This document shows, one piece after another, positions 8,451 to 16,924 of a stretch of 45,051 nt of DNA. The notes beneath the pieces were generated by a model that saw only the letters and a program-made list of their open reading frames with translations, was not told the origin of the DNA and did not search any database. The stretch comes from Dehalococcoidia bacterium (GTDB lineage: Bacteria; Chloroflexota; Dehalococcoidia; Lucifugimonadales; Lucifugimonadaceae), in contig JASLLE010000013.1 in the NCBI GenBank assembly GCA_030747175.1, positions 1 through 45,051 on the forward strand, in the 5' to 3' direction. The translations under genes and the position numbers were made by a program. Numbering within the stretch: position 1 is the first letter of the stretch; the number at the start of each line of letters is the position of its first letter.

Positions 8451-9308
8451 ATGATTGGAGCGAGGATCGGATCAGTGCCATCGGTCGTAGACAGCCATCA
8501 CCACTTCTGGGACCTCGCGGAGCTCGAATACGAGTGGATGCCGCCGGGCGATAACGTCCTGAGGCAGAATCGTTTGCCGCAGCACCTGAAACCGCTGATC
8601 GACGAGGTCGGCGTGACGCGGACGGTTATCGTGCAGGCGCATTCCTCTATGGAAGAGGCGCGCTGGCTGCTCCAACTGGCGGCGGAGAACGACTTTGTCG
8701 CCGGAGTTGTCGCATGGGTCGATCTGGCCGATCCGAACGTCGGCGACTCCCTTGACCAGCTTCAGCAGGATCCTTACTTCAAGGGCGTCCGGCACATCTG
8801 GCACGACGAGCCGGACGACGGCTGGATCATGCTGCCGGGCGTCCTGAACGGCTTGAAGGAGTTGGCGGACCGGGGCATCCGCTACGACCTTCTGCCGCGT
8901 CCGCAACACCTCGGCTACATCCCACGCGTACTGGACGCCGTGCCGGATCTTCGGACCGTCGTCGATCACATCGCCAAACCGCTCATAGCCGAGGGGGTTT
9001 TCGAGCCCTGGCTATCTGACCTGAAACGCGTCGCCGAGATACCGAGCGTCCATTGCAAGGTGTCCGGCATGGTCACGGAGGCGGACCTCGAGAACTGGCA
9101 GGCGGAAGATTTGACGCCCTACGTGCGCAATGTCGTCGAGATGTTCGGGTATGACCGTCTCATGTTCGGGAGCGACTGGCCGGTCTGCACACTGGCCGGA
9201 AGTTACGAGCAGGTGTTCCGGGCCGCGGAACACGCTCTCGGCCCGATGTCGGACGCGGACCGAGCAGCGGTTTTCGGCGGAAACGCGGAGCGCTTTTATA
9301 GCCTGTAG
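8451..9308 (+). CDS. Amidohydrolase_2 family hydrolase (lactonase-like)
   Basis: A metal-dependent amidohydrolase of the type that includes 2-pyrone-4,6-dicarboxylate lactonase and fuconolactonase. The family start VVDSHHHFWD is present near the N-terminus (HxH metal motif), followed by a central His (TVVDHIAKP) and the C-terminal FGSDWPVC with the catalytic Asp. Length, about 285 residues, is normal. I place the start at ATG 8451 (AGGGA 8 bp upstream); GTG at 8475, closer to the conserved core, is an alternative, while ATG 8415 lies in a repeat. No signal peptide: cytoplasmic. It probably opens a lactone or cleaves a carboxylate in a sugar-acid or aromatic route; the exact substrate is unknown. 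Confidence 0.85.
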   Translation: MIGARIGSVPSVVDSHHHFWDLAELEYEWMPPGDNVLRQNRLPQHLKPLIDEVGVTRTVIVQAHSSMEEARWLLQLAAENDFVAGVVAWVDLADPNVGDSLDQLQQDPYFKGVRHIWHDEPDDGWIMLPGVLNGLKELADRGIRYDLLPRPQHLGYIPRVLDAVPDLRTVVDHIAKPLIAEGVFEPWLSDLKRVAEIPSVHCKVSGMVTEADLENWQAEDLTPYVRNVVEMFGYDRLMFGSDWPVCTLAGSYEQVFRAAEHALGPMSDADRAAVFGGNAERFYSL

Positions 9309-9380
9309 ACCGGGCCGGGTCGTCTACGAACTACATCCCGGGCTGAAATAGCAAACCCGGGTCGACGTATACTACGGTTG

Positions 9381-10283
9381 ATGCCAGCACTCCTGTCCGC
9401 CCTCAACCTGAATAAAACCTACGGCGAGACCGTCGCTCTTCGCGATGTGACACTGGACGTTGAAGAGGGCACGACCGGCTTGCTGGGCGCAAACGGGGCC
9501 GGCAAGAGCACCCTGATGACGCTCTTCCTGGGAATCATCCGACCGACATCGGGTGAGTTCCGGGTTCTTGAAGAGGATGGGGTTGACCCGATCCACGCCC
9601 ACCGGTTCATCGGTTACTCGCCCGAGTACGAATGTCTCCCCCCGGACGTCTCCGCCGCAGAGTTCGTCACACACATGGCGCGCGCCAGCGGGTTACCGCG
9701 GACAGAGGCACGTACCCGCGCGACCGACGTTCTCAGGCACGTCGGCCTGGACGAAGAACGATACCGGCCGATGGGCACGTACTCGACCGGCATGAAGCAA
9801 CGCGCCAAACTGGCGCAGGCGATCGTCCACGACCCGGTTCTCGTATTGCTCGACGAACCGACCGCCGGTCTCGATCCGTCCGGCCGGCAAGAAATGCTGG
9901 AGCTAATCGCACGTACCGGGCAGGAGTTCGGCATATCCATGCTGATCTCGTCCCACCTGATGGGCGATATCGAGCGCACCTGCAACCGCATCATCGTCCT
10001 CGAAAACGGCGAGGTGCTCGAACAGGGCGAGGTGTCCGGGTACACGACGGAAACCGAAACGCTTGTCGCCGAGTTCGATGAAGGAATAGAAGCCGTCGTC
10101 GCAGTTCTTGAGCATAAGGGCATTGCCGCCGAGGTGGAAGGGCGCGCCCTCGTCATACGCGAAGTGTCGCCGGACGACCTGGACGTGATACGGGACGCCG
10201 TCGTCGAGACGGGCGCTTTGCTCCACAGGCTCGCGCCGCGCGCCCACTCACTGAGTGACATCTTCCGAAGGCCGGCGTCTTGA
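9381..10283 (+). CDS. ABC-2 type ATP-binding protein 1
   Basis: A 300-residue ATPase: Walker A GANGAGKST near residue 35, the signature region YSTGMKQRAKLAQAI, Walker B LVLLDEPTAGLDP and the switch His in ISSHLMGDIE. The C-terminal extension is typical of ATPases paired with ABC-2 permeases. ATG 9381 is preferred to the TTG three bases upstream. Its TGA overlaps the TTG start of the next gene, so the two are translationally coupled. It should energise the permease encoded at 10280; the substrate is not evident. Confidence 0.9.
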   Translation: MPALLSALNLNKTYGETVALRDVTLDVEEGTTGLLGANGAGKSTLMTLFLGIIRPTSGEFRVLEEDGVDPIHAHRFIGYSPEYECLPPDVSAAEFVTHMARASGLPRTEARTRATDVLRHVGLDEERYRPMGTYSTGMKQRAKLAQAIVHDPVLVLLDEPTAGLDPSGRQEMLELIARTGQEFGISMLISSHLMGDIERTCNRIIVLENGEVLEQGEVSGYTTETETLVAEFDEGIEAVVAVLEHKGIAAEVEGRALVIREVSPDDLDVIRDAVVETGALLHRLAPRAHSLSDIFRRPAS

Positions 10284-11257
10284 CGACGCAACACGACCGG
10301 ACGATACAGCCGGAGGGCGAGGTTTACGACCTCGGTTACACGCATTACGACGGTCCGCGAGGTGGTCGGGGTACTGCGTTCATGGCGATGTACGCGGGAG
10401 GGATCAGGACCGTGGTCGGCCTGGGCCGCGGACCCGGAGCCAAGGTCACCCCGGCTGTCTTTGCCCTGCTGGCGCTTGGCCCGGCGCTATTCATCGTTGC
10501 TCTGTCGGGCGTGTTTCGCTCGCTGGGCGCCGACCCGGAGGACATCGAGCTTTTTGGCCTAACGGACTACCTCGCCTGGACGTTTTTTATCCTGGCCCTC
10601 TTTGCGGCGGTCGTCGCGCCCGCGCTGCTCAGTCCGGATCGGCGTTATTCCGTGATAGCGCTCTACGCCGTGCGGCCTCTCAAGTCGCATGACTACCTTG
10701 TCGCCCGCTGGCTGGCGTTCTTCACGTTTATTCTGGCCTTTCTCCTGGCGCCGCAGACGTTGCTTTACCTGGCCTTCAGCGTGTCGGCCAGTAATCCCTG
10801 GGATTATCAACAGGAGAACTGGCCGGACATCCTGGCGATTCTCGGGATGAGCTTCGGGATCGCGGTGTTCTGGACCGGCATAGCCATGGCGGCGGCCTCG
10901 CTTACTACCAGGCGGGCGTTCGCAAGCGCGGGCGCGATCGGTTTTGTCTTGTTGGTCACGGCCGTAGGCGGTTTCGGATGGGCGATCCTGTCTTCAGGTG
11001 AAGAGAAGGTGCTCGTGGACACCGGCAAACCGGCAAAGCTCGGCGACATGCCCCGGTTCGATGTGAAGGACGGACACGCGGCGCACTACGCGAGGCTGTT
11101 GATCATTCCCCACACGGCGCAACAGCTAGCCGAATGGACGTTCGACGAGCGCGATAACTTTCCCGTATCGCCGTGGTACTCGGTGCTGACCGCTGGCGTG
11201 ATTGCGGGAGGCGCGATCTCCGTCACGACGTGGCGCTACCGAAAGCTGGGGGCGTGA
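10280..11257 (+). CDS. ABC-2 permease 1
   Basis: A 325-residue membrane protein with about six hydrophobic helices, for example VFALLALGPALFIVALSGVF, WTFFILALFAAVVAPALL, WLAFFTFILAFLLAPQTL and AFASAGAIGFVLLVTAVGG. Between helices 4 and 5 and again before the last helix there are hydrophilic loops. It starts with TTG overlapping the previous stop by 4 bp and is followed after 4 bp by the second ATPase. As the partner of the first ATPase it forms the membrane path of an exporter of unknown substrate. Confidence 0.85.
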   Translation: MTTQHDRTIQPEGEVYDLGYTHYDGPRGGRGTAFMAMYAGGIRTVVGLGRGPGAKVTPAVFALLALGPALFIVALSGVFRSLGADPEDIELFGLTDYLAWTFFILALFAAVVAPALLSPDRRYSVIALYAVRPLKSHDYLVARWLAFFTFILAFLLAPQTLLYLAFSVSASNPWDYQQENWPDILAILGMSFGIAVFWTGIAMAAASLTTRRAFASAGAIGFVLLVTAVGGFGWAILSSGEEKVLVDTGKPAKLGDMPRFDVKDGHAAHYARLLIIPHTAQQLAEWTFDERDNFPVSPWYSVLTAGVIAGGAISVTTWRYRKLGA

Positions 11258-11261
11258 TCCG

Positions 11262-12203
11262 GTGAGCGATGTGAACAACCAGTCCAGCGACCCGACTATC
11301 GTGGTCGATGGCGTTTCCAAGTGGTTCGGGGACGTTATGTCGGTGAACGACGTGTCGCTCGAGATCAGGCCCGGACTGACCGGTCTTCTCGGACCCAACG
11401 GCGCGGGCAAGACCACGCTGCTCAGAATGATCTGCGGACTGGCGCGTCCTTCGGGCGGCGAGATCAGCGTGCTCGGCCAGTCCGTCCGCAACAACCCGGA
11501 ACTGTACCACCGCCTCGGCGTGATGCCGGAGCATCAGTCGACGTACGACTTCATGACGGGGCGCCAGTTCGTGGAGTTGAACGGCCGACTCCAGGGCGTT
11601 CCGCACCTGAACGACGCCGTGGACCAGGCAATCGAACGAGTTGACATGCTGGGCGATCAGAACCGCAAACTCGGCGGCTACTCCCGCGGGATGAAGCAGC
11701 GCATGAGGCTCGCCGCCGTAATGGTTCACGATCCCGAGATTTTGCTCCTGGACGAACCCCTCAGCGGGACTGATCCGCGCCAGCGCATCGAGTTCCAGGA
11801 CCTGATGGTCAAACTGGCGTCCGAGGGCCGGACCATCATGATCTCATCTCACATTCTCGAAGAGGTCGAGGCGGTCGCCGATCGGATCCTGCTGCTCGTC
11901 TGGGGCAAACTCGCCGCATCAGGCGATTACCGGGCCATCCGGCAGTTGTTGAGCGAGCAGCCTTACGTGGTTCGGGTAGGGGCTTCGGATGTACGGGCGC
12001 TGGCGGCGGGATTGATATCCGAGCCGTCTGTGGAGTCGATCTCGATGGACGGAGAAGGGCACATCCAGGTACTCAGCCGCCGCATGGCAGAACTTCAAAT
12101 CGCCATCCCGCGCACCGCCCGGGTGCTTGGCATACGACTCACCCGGGTGGATCCACTGGACGACTCTCTTGAGAGCGTTTTCAGCTACCTGACGAGGCGA
12201 TAA
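11262..12203 (+). CDS. ABC-2 type ATP-binding protein 2
   Basis: The start is taken as GTG 11262, four bases after the preceding stop; an upstream in-frame extension overlaps the permease and is not needed. The product (313 residues) has Walker A GPNGAGKTT, signature-region YSRGMKQRMRLAAVM, Walker B ILLLDEPLSGTDP and the H-loop ISSHILEE. The D-loop reads SGTDP rather than the common SGLDP. Its C-terminal part resembles other ABC-2 ATPases. It is paired by position with the permease at 12205. Confidence 0.9.
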   Translation: MSDVNNQSSDPTIVVDGVSKWFGDVMSVNDVSLEIRPGLTGLLGPNGAGKTTLLRMICGLARPSGGEISVLGQSVRNNPELYHRLGVMPEHQSTYDFMTGRQFVELNGRLQGVPHLNDAVDQAIERVDMLGDQNRKLGGYSRGMKQRMRLAAVMVHDPEILLLDEPLSGTDPRQRIEFQDLMVKLASEGRTIMISSHILEEVEAVADRILLLVWGKLAASGDYRAIRQLLSEQPYVVRVGASDVRALAAGLISEPSVESISMDGEGHIQVLSRRMAELQIAIPRTARVLGIRLTRVDPLDDSLESVFSYLTRR

Positions 12204-12204
12204 C

Positions 12205-12921
12205 GTGGTGACTCTATTCCGGCTCTCCCTTCGTCAGATGCTGAGCACACGGCGCCTGTTGATCCTGTTGTTTGTCGCGATGGTGCCGGTGGGGCTTTCT
12301 GTGATAGCCCGGATTGTGACGCCGGAGGATCCGGCCGATTTCCGGGAATCCGTGCTGATCGGACCCTTCGTGATCGCCGCCGTGATGCCGATAGTCACCG
12401 TGGTACTGGCTACGGCATCCCTCGGACACGAGGTCGAGGATCGAACCTTCACATACCTGTATTTGAAACCTCTGCCGCGCTGGCAACTGGCTGCGCCCAA
12501 GATCGTTGCGGCCGGACTTGTGAGCGCCGTAATCGTGATCGGCAGCGGGGTCGCCACGTCGATAGTCGCCCCCGGCGCAGAGACGATCACGCCGATGGCG
12601 ATAGCCGGGGGCTTGCTCGTCGGCGTTCTGGCCTACACATCTGTTTTCGTGTGGGCCGGTATCGTCACCTCATACGCGCTACCCATCGGGCTGGTGTACG
12701 TGTTCCTGTGGGAGGCGGTGGTGGTCGGGTTCATGCCGGGCATCCGCTGGCTGAGCATCCGTCACTACACCCAGGCGTCCATCCACGGCTTCGACAACGC
12801 CCAGTTTGCCGGCGACGCCGCTATCCTGGACCTGGCACAAGCCCTTCCCGCTGCGGGGATCGTGATTGTCGTATTCGTAACCCTGACCGTGCGGCGTTTC
12901 GGCAGGATGGACGTGCCCTGA
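12205..12921 (+). CDS. ABC-2 permease 2 (NosY-like)
   Basis: A 238-residue, six-helix membrane protein starting with GTG one base after the ATPase stop. Helices include LLILLFVAMVPVGLSVIA, VIAAVMPIVTVVLATAS, AIAGGLLVGVLAYTSVFVW and AGIVIVVFVTLTV; the segment GHEVEDRTFTYLYLKPLPRW between helices 2 and 3 is typical of NosY/ABC-2 permeases. Together with the three genes before it, it forms an ATPase-permease-ATPase-permease cassette read as one operon. Confidence 0.85.
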   Translation: MVTLFRLSLRQMLSTRRLLILLFVAMVPVGLSVIARIVTPEDPADFRESVLIGPFVIAAVMPIVTVVLATASLGHEVEDRTFTYLYLKPLPRWQLAAPKIVAAGLVSAVIVIGSGVATSIVAPGAETITPMAIAGGLLVGVLAYTSVFVWAGIVTSYALPIGLVYVFLWEAVVVGFMPGIRWLSIRHYTQASIHGFDNAQFAGDAAILDLAQALPAAGIVIVVFVTLTVRRFGRMDVP

Positions 12922-13216
12922 GCGCCGCACACGGGGAGGCATAAACGTGCCTGTGGCAAACCAGCGGCGGTCCCCACAGACAAACGACGCCGGATCCTGA
13001 CGCGAAACGGCAGGGCTCTGCGGCGAAATGGCGGCTCCCCAAAGGGCGACAACAGTGCCCCGTGGCGAGCCACAGTGCCCTGAGGCTCTCGAAGGACCGG
13101 GTAATTCGGTCGTACCCGATCCACAAGTCGCGTCGGTCTCACGGCCGGCGTGCGATGCAACCTTTCAATGGCGTTCACACGGTTCTCGCGCCCATCACCC
13201 CCGTGCGGCCCGGCAA
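12922..13216. other. Intergenic region between convergent units, with repeat copy
   Basis: About 295 bp between the ends of two convergent operons. It contains a repeat copy, ccctgaggctctcgaagga at 13078-13096, and two cacagtgccc-like strings nearby. No gene or clear intrinsic terminator is visible. Confidence 0.5.
13078..13096. repeat. Dispersed repeat, short copy
   Basis: Shares ccctgaggctctcgaagg with the 52-bp repeat at 8211 and 18333 but diverges after it. It is probably the core unit of the same element. Confidence 0.65.
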
Positions 13217-14299
13217 CTACCAGTCGGGCTGTTTATCGTCCTCGTCCGTCGCCGTGATCCGTTCTTGAGAACTGCCATCTCGCCGCATCGAGAAAATGTC
13301 TGAGTCTCCGTCACTGTTGGAGACGAAAACGATTCGGCTGCCGTCGGGCGAGAAGCGTGGGGATGACTCGACGGAGTTATTGTTTGTCAGTTGCACCGGA
13401 TCTTCGCCGTCGACCGAGATCAGGAATACCTCGGGATTGTCCTCGCCCTCGCGTTCGGAGATGAATACCAGGCTCTTGCTATCGGGCGACCAGTCGAAGT
13501 CGTAATCTCGGCCGGGCTTTCGGGTTAAGTTCCGCTCCTCTTCGCCTTCCGATGTCATGACATAGATTTCGGACGCCTCGGCGTCACGCTTCGATATGAA
13601 CGCGATCAACCGTCCGTCCGGCGAATACTGCGGGTTGGAATCTGTGTTTTGCGTGAGTTGAACCTCATCGACCCCGCCCGGGTTTTTCCTGTGGATCCCC
13701 TCTTTCTCGCCGCCGAACACGGAGAAGGCGATCCAGTCACCATCCGGTGACCAGCTCCCGAGCGCCTGTGGCGCGTCGATCGTGGAGAGGCGGAACTGCT
13801 GGCCGAGAGCCAGGTTCTTCACGTATATGAAATCGCCGTCTTCGTGGTCTGACACATAAGCGATCCGATTGCCGTCCGGTCCCCATGCGAAGGAGTCACG
13901 TTCCCCGTCACCGCCTACCGCGACCTGCTCCGACTCGCCCTCGCTGTCCATGACGTAGAGCTCAAAATCATCGCCGCGGTCTGAAAGAAAAGCGATCCGG
14001 TCTCGGGAGGGAGACCACCTGGGATCCTTCTCCGTGGCGGACGTGTTTGTCAGCCGCTGCACCTCGCCGCCGGAAGGAGCGACCGTGTAGATATCGGGAT
14101 TGTCGCTGTCGCGCTCGGACGTGAAGACGATGCGGTCGCCCTCGCCGCTGGTGGAGCAAGCGACCAGCGCCAGTGAGAGCGCGCCCGCCGCGATGAATCC
14201 CGTCAGAGCCCGGGATATCTGCCGGCCTGGCCCAATCGAAACCCGGAGCGAAAAACATGGCGAGAACACGGATCGTGTCATCAAATGCACTCCCATCAA
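13217..14299 (-). CDS. PD40/TolB-type beta-propeller lipoprotein
   Basis: The 360-residue product has an N-terminal hydrophobic segment ending in a lipobox, SLALVAC (Cys48), so it is likely exported and lipid-anchored. The rest is a string of PD40 blades of the form WSPDGDWIAFS, YSPDGRLIAFIS, WSPDSKSLVFIS and FSPDGSRIVFVS, at least six, as in TolB-like propellers. It lacks the TolB N-terminal domain and no tol-pal genes are nearby, so a Tol role is not supported. It is acidic. ATG 14299 overlaps the stop of the upstream membrane frame (ATGA), so the two are translationally coupled. A surface-binding or sensory role is plausible (inference). Confidence 0.85.
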   Translation of the reverse strand: MMGVHLMTRSVFSPCFSLRVSIGPGRQISRALTGFIAAGALSLALVACSTSGEGDRIVFTSERDSDNPDIYTVAPSGGEVQRLTNTSATEKDPRWSPSRDRIAFLSDRGDDFELYVMDSEGESEQVAVGGDGERDSFAWGPDGNRIAYVSDHEDGDFIYVKNLALGQQFRLSTIDAPQALGSWSPDGDWIAFSVFGGEKEGIHRKNPGGVDEVQLTQNTDSNPQYSPDGRLIAFISKRDAEASEIYVMTSEGEEERNLTRKPGRDYDFDWSPDSKSLVFISEREGEDNPEVFLISVDGEDPVQLTNNNSVESSPRFSPDGSRIVFVSNSDGDSDIFSMRRDGSSQERITATDEDDKQPDW

Positions 14300-14532
14300 T
14301 CCGTTGTCGCGTCGCTCGCGACGTTGTCGGAGCTGTCACGCCCGGTCAGGCGCATCACGATGGATGCCTCTCCGAGCACGGCGATCACCGCTCCGAACCA
14401 GGCAACGTAATAACCAAATAGCAGGGCTTTGCTCGGGAACTCGATCAAGGCCCGGTCGTCTATCACCGGCGGTTCGTCAAACACCGTTGGCCACACGAAC
14501 GCCGTCGTGATCGCTCCCATCACGGCGATCAA
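14296..14532 (-). CDS. C-terminal part of a frameshifted membrane protein
   Basis: A 78-residue frame starting at a TTG inside the previous frame, with two hydrophobic segments (LIAVMGAITTAFVW and LFGYYVAWFGAVIAVLG). Removing one base at about 14539 joins it smoothly to the upstream frame as ...TALFGGLIAVMGA.... Its stop overlaps the ATG of the lipoprotein gene, which supports this frame as the true 3' end. Confidence 0.6.
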   Translation of the reverse strand: MIAVMGAITTAFVWPTVFDEPPVIDDRALIEFPSKALLFGYYVAWFGAVIAVLGEASIVMRLTGRDSSDNVASDATTD

Positions 14533-15040
14533 TCCGCCAGAAGAGCGCCGTCGCTCCTCCCAGGAGCATGAGCGTCAGGACCGACACGAACTCCGGCATG
14601 CGGTGTCCCGGACCGGCCAGCTGGAACAACGAGTTGTGCGCCCCTTCGAGGTCCCTGGTGGCGGCGTCGATGTACTCAAATCGGGCGTACGGCAACATGA
14701 CCGACAACAGGATCAAACCGCCGGAGCCGAGTGCCAGCCAGGACACGTTGCGGGCGGCTGCGATAAAGATCGGGACAAGAACGACCACGAGAAAGATCGG
14801 CTGGAACACCGTCTCGGCGGTTACCTGGCGGATGAGCGATACGACGAATGAGGAGTCGTAAAGATCGGCCTGATCCGAATAGATGAGCGCAGAGACAACC
14901 AGGACGAGGATCGATACGAGAGCCGTAACGATTAACTTGACGAGCGCGGTGTGAAGCGCGGTCGTATACCCATCGCCGCCCGGCCCACCAGGACCTCGAG
15001 GCGATGGGGCGTCTGAACTTGTTTCTTTTGGTTGGTTCAT
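14477..15040 (-). CDS. Membrane protein, N-terminal part (probable frameshift)
   Basis: The 187-residue frame has a Gly/Pro-rich N-terminus and about four hydrophobic segments (LVKLIVTALVSILVLVVSAL, FQPIFLVVVLVPIFIAAA, ALGSGGLILLSVMLPYA, FVSVLTLMLLGGATALF), then ends in a hydrophilic tail with poor codon bias. From about 14540 downward the coding character passes to the frame 14296-14532. A single extra base near 14539 would explain this; the repaired protein would have about 247 residues. I do not recognise the family. It is the first gene of a two-gene unit with the PD40 lipoprotein. Confidence 0.65.
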   Translation of the reverse strand: MNQPKETSSDAPSPRGPGGPGGDGYTTALHTALVKLIVTALVSILVLVVSALIYSDQADLYDSSFVVSLIRQVTAETVFQPIFLVVVLVPIFIAAARNVSWLALGSGGLILLSVMLPYARFEYIDAATRDLEGAHNSLFQLAGPGHRMPEFVSVLTLMLLGGATALFWRIDRRDGSDHDGVRVANGV

Positions 15041-15343
15041 GATGCGTACCGCGTGCGATGCAGCCCTCCCGTGACAATGCCTGGTGATCGGTTTTCACCC
15101 GGGGAACGACAATCGCCTGCGCGGATGTTATTGATCGGATACCGGGGAACGCACGCCGCGGGCGCGACGCGTTACGGCCAGTTCACACGGTTCCGTTTAG
15201 CCCCACGAAGGAAAGGAGCCTCGGGCAAACTTCGCGAGGTACTCCGATCGGCGTCGCGAGGTGCTACCCTTCGCCATCGTCAGCCATCGTGCTGATTCCC
15301 CTGATATCTGGGATTTCGACCTACGTGGGAGGTACTCGGGACT
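15041..15343. other. Divergent intergenic region
   Basis: About 300 bp between the membrane protein (minus) and the flavin monooxygenase (plus). It must contain both promoters, but I see no convincing -35/-10 pair. GGGAGGT at about 15326-15332 is the ribosome site of the monooxygenase. Confidence 0.45.
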
Positions 15344-16525
15344 TTGAAATTCGCATTTTTTATGATGCCGTTGCACCTGCCGACGGAGGACCCGTCGCTG
15401 GCGTTTGATCGTGACCTGGACCTGCTCCAGTATGCTGAGCAGCTCGGATACGACGAGTTTTTCGTCGGAGAGCACCACACGGCGGCGTGGGAGAACATCC
15501 CGGCTCCGGATATGTTCCTGGCCAAGGCGAGCGGCATGACCAGCGTCATCAGACTCGGCACCGCCGTCGTTAGCGCTCCCTTCCACCACCCCTTTGATCT
15601 GGCGGAGCGATTCGCCTTTCTTGACCACCTGTCCAGAGGCCGCGTAATTCTTGGATTGGGTCCCTGTGGCCTTCCGCCGGATGCCAGGCTGTTTAATATT
15701 CCGCCGGCCCGGCTCAGGCCAATGCTCGAGGAGTCGCTGGACATCATCGTCACGCTGCTCGAATCGCCTGACCCCATCGACTACGAGGGGCAGTTCTGGA
15801 ACATCCGGGGCATGGCGCTACAGCTTCGTTCGTACCAGCAACCGCGTTTGAAGCTGGCGATGGCGACCTCAGGCAGCACCGGCTCGCTGGACCTGGCGGG
15901 CAAGTACGGGATGATGATCTTTTCGCCATCGGCGCAGGCTCCGCCCCCGGCGCTGCCGTTCCGTGAGCATTATCCGAGGTTGAAGGCGGCCGCAGAAAAA
16001 CACGGGTACGACGTTGAGCGAGAGGACACCCGGATCGCCACATACGTCTACCTTGCGGACACACGGGAGCAGGCGTGGGCCGACGTGGAGGAATCCATCC
16101 AGCGCGACGTCCACGACTACTTTTTCACGATCAACACTCGTAGCGGCTGGGAGGAATCTCCGGAACAGGCGGACGAAGACATCACACCGGAGTTTGTCGC
16201 CAGGCGACGGCGATGGATCATCGGCACGCCCGACGACGCCATCGAACAACTGGAGGCGCTCGACGAAGAGGTCGGCGGGCTCGGTGGCGTCATGATCACG
16301 ACGCACGAGTGGGTTCCCCACCACAAGAGCCGTTACTCCATGGAGCTGTTCGCTCGTTACGTGATTCCACACTTCAGGGGGCATACGGCCGACCTCAAAC
16401 GCGAGTGGAAGCGAACGCGGGACGCCCGTAAAGCGGGTACCATCCCCGTGGTCCTCGGCAGGGACCTCAAGGATGAGTTCCCGGCCGGGGGAAACCAGAC
16501 CAACCTGGATATGCCCGCCCGCTAG
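15344..16525 (+). CDS. LLM-class (luciferase-like) flavin-dependent monooxygenase
   Basis: A 393-residue TIM-barrel enzyme of the bacterial-luciferase type, using FMNH2 or F420 to oxidise an organic substrate. Family hallmarks: N-terminal MKFAFFMMPLHLP, then GYDEFFVGEHHTAAW with the active-site His region, RLGTAVVSAPFHHPFDLAER, and FLDHLSRGRVILGLGPCGLP. The C-terminal part has the insertion segment and IGTPDDAIEQLEAL. It starts at TTG with GGGAGGT about 11 bp upstream. It heads an operon with a GYD-domain protein and an M20 hydrolase. Expansions of such enzymes are described in SAR202 bacteria, where they are proposed to attack recalcitrant organic matter. The substrate here is unknown. Confidence 0.85.
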   Translation: MKFAFFMMPLHLPTEDPSLAFDRDLDLLQYAEQLGYDEFFVGEHHTAAWENIPAPDMFLAKASGMTSVIRLGTAVVSAPFHHPFDLAERFAFLDHLSRGRVILGLGPCGLPPDARLFNIPPARLRPMLEESLDIIVTLLESPDPIDYEGQFWNIRGMALQLRSYQQPRLKLAMATSGSTGSLDLAGKYGMMIFSPSAQAPPPALPFREHYPRLKAAAEKHGYDVEREDTRIATYVYLADTREQAWADVEESIQRDVHDYFFTINTRSGWEESPEQADEDITPEFVARRRRWIIGTPDDAIEQLEALDEEVGGLGGVMITTHEWVPHHKSRYSMELFARYVIPHFRGHTADLKREWKRTRDARKAGTIPVVLGRDLKDEFPAGGNQTNLDMPAR

Positions 16526-16587
16526 TACAGTGGCGCGAGTGCGTGACGGCCACGGCGGGTGGGCAAGCAACAGAAAGAGCGAGCCTC

Positions 16588-16884
16588 TTGGCGACATTCA
16601 TTGGCCTGATGAACTGGACCGAGCAGGGAATCAAAGACGTTAAGAACATGCCTGAGAAAGTCGCAGGTGTTCGCGGTCAACTCGGGGCAATGGACGTCGA
16701 GATCACATCGATGCACGTCACGATGGGACGATACGACATCGTCGCAGTGATCCAGACTCCCTCCGCTGAAACCGCATCGTCTGCGCTGTTGACCATCGGC
16801 GGGCAGGGGAATGTGCGGACCGAGACACTCACGGCATTCCCGTTCCCCGAGTTTGTGTCGGACATCCTGCCGAAGGTCGAATAG
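16588..16884 (+). CDS. GYD-domain protein
   Basis: About 98 residues. The core ATFIGLMNWTEQGIKDVKNM, the mid motif MGRYDIVAVIQTP and the terminal VRTETLTAFPFPEF match the small GYD family, a ferredoxin-fold relative of stress-response dimeric alpha/beta-barrel proteins. TTG 16588 places the start directly at the family's usual beginning, so I prefer it to 16543. It sits 62 bp after the monooxygenase and 40 bp before an M20 hydrolase, in the same direction. A binding or regulatory role in that operon is likely; no catalytic activity is known for the family. Confidence 0.8.
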   Translation: MATFIGLMNWTEQGIKDVKNMPEKVAGVRGQLGAMDVEITSMHVTMGRYDIVAVIQTPSAETASSALLTIGGQGNVRTETLTAFPFPEFVSDILPKVE

Positions 16885-16924
16885 ACCGTTTTCGCGTCGC
16901 GCTCGCAGTTCCGGAGAACTGAAA

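Noticed and set aside
13217-14299. TolB of a Tol-Pal system
   Set aside because: Only PD40 blades are present; there is no TolB N-terminal domain and no tolQ, tolR, tolA or pal gene nearby.
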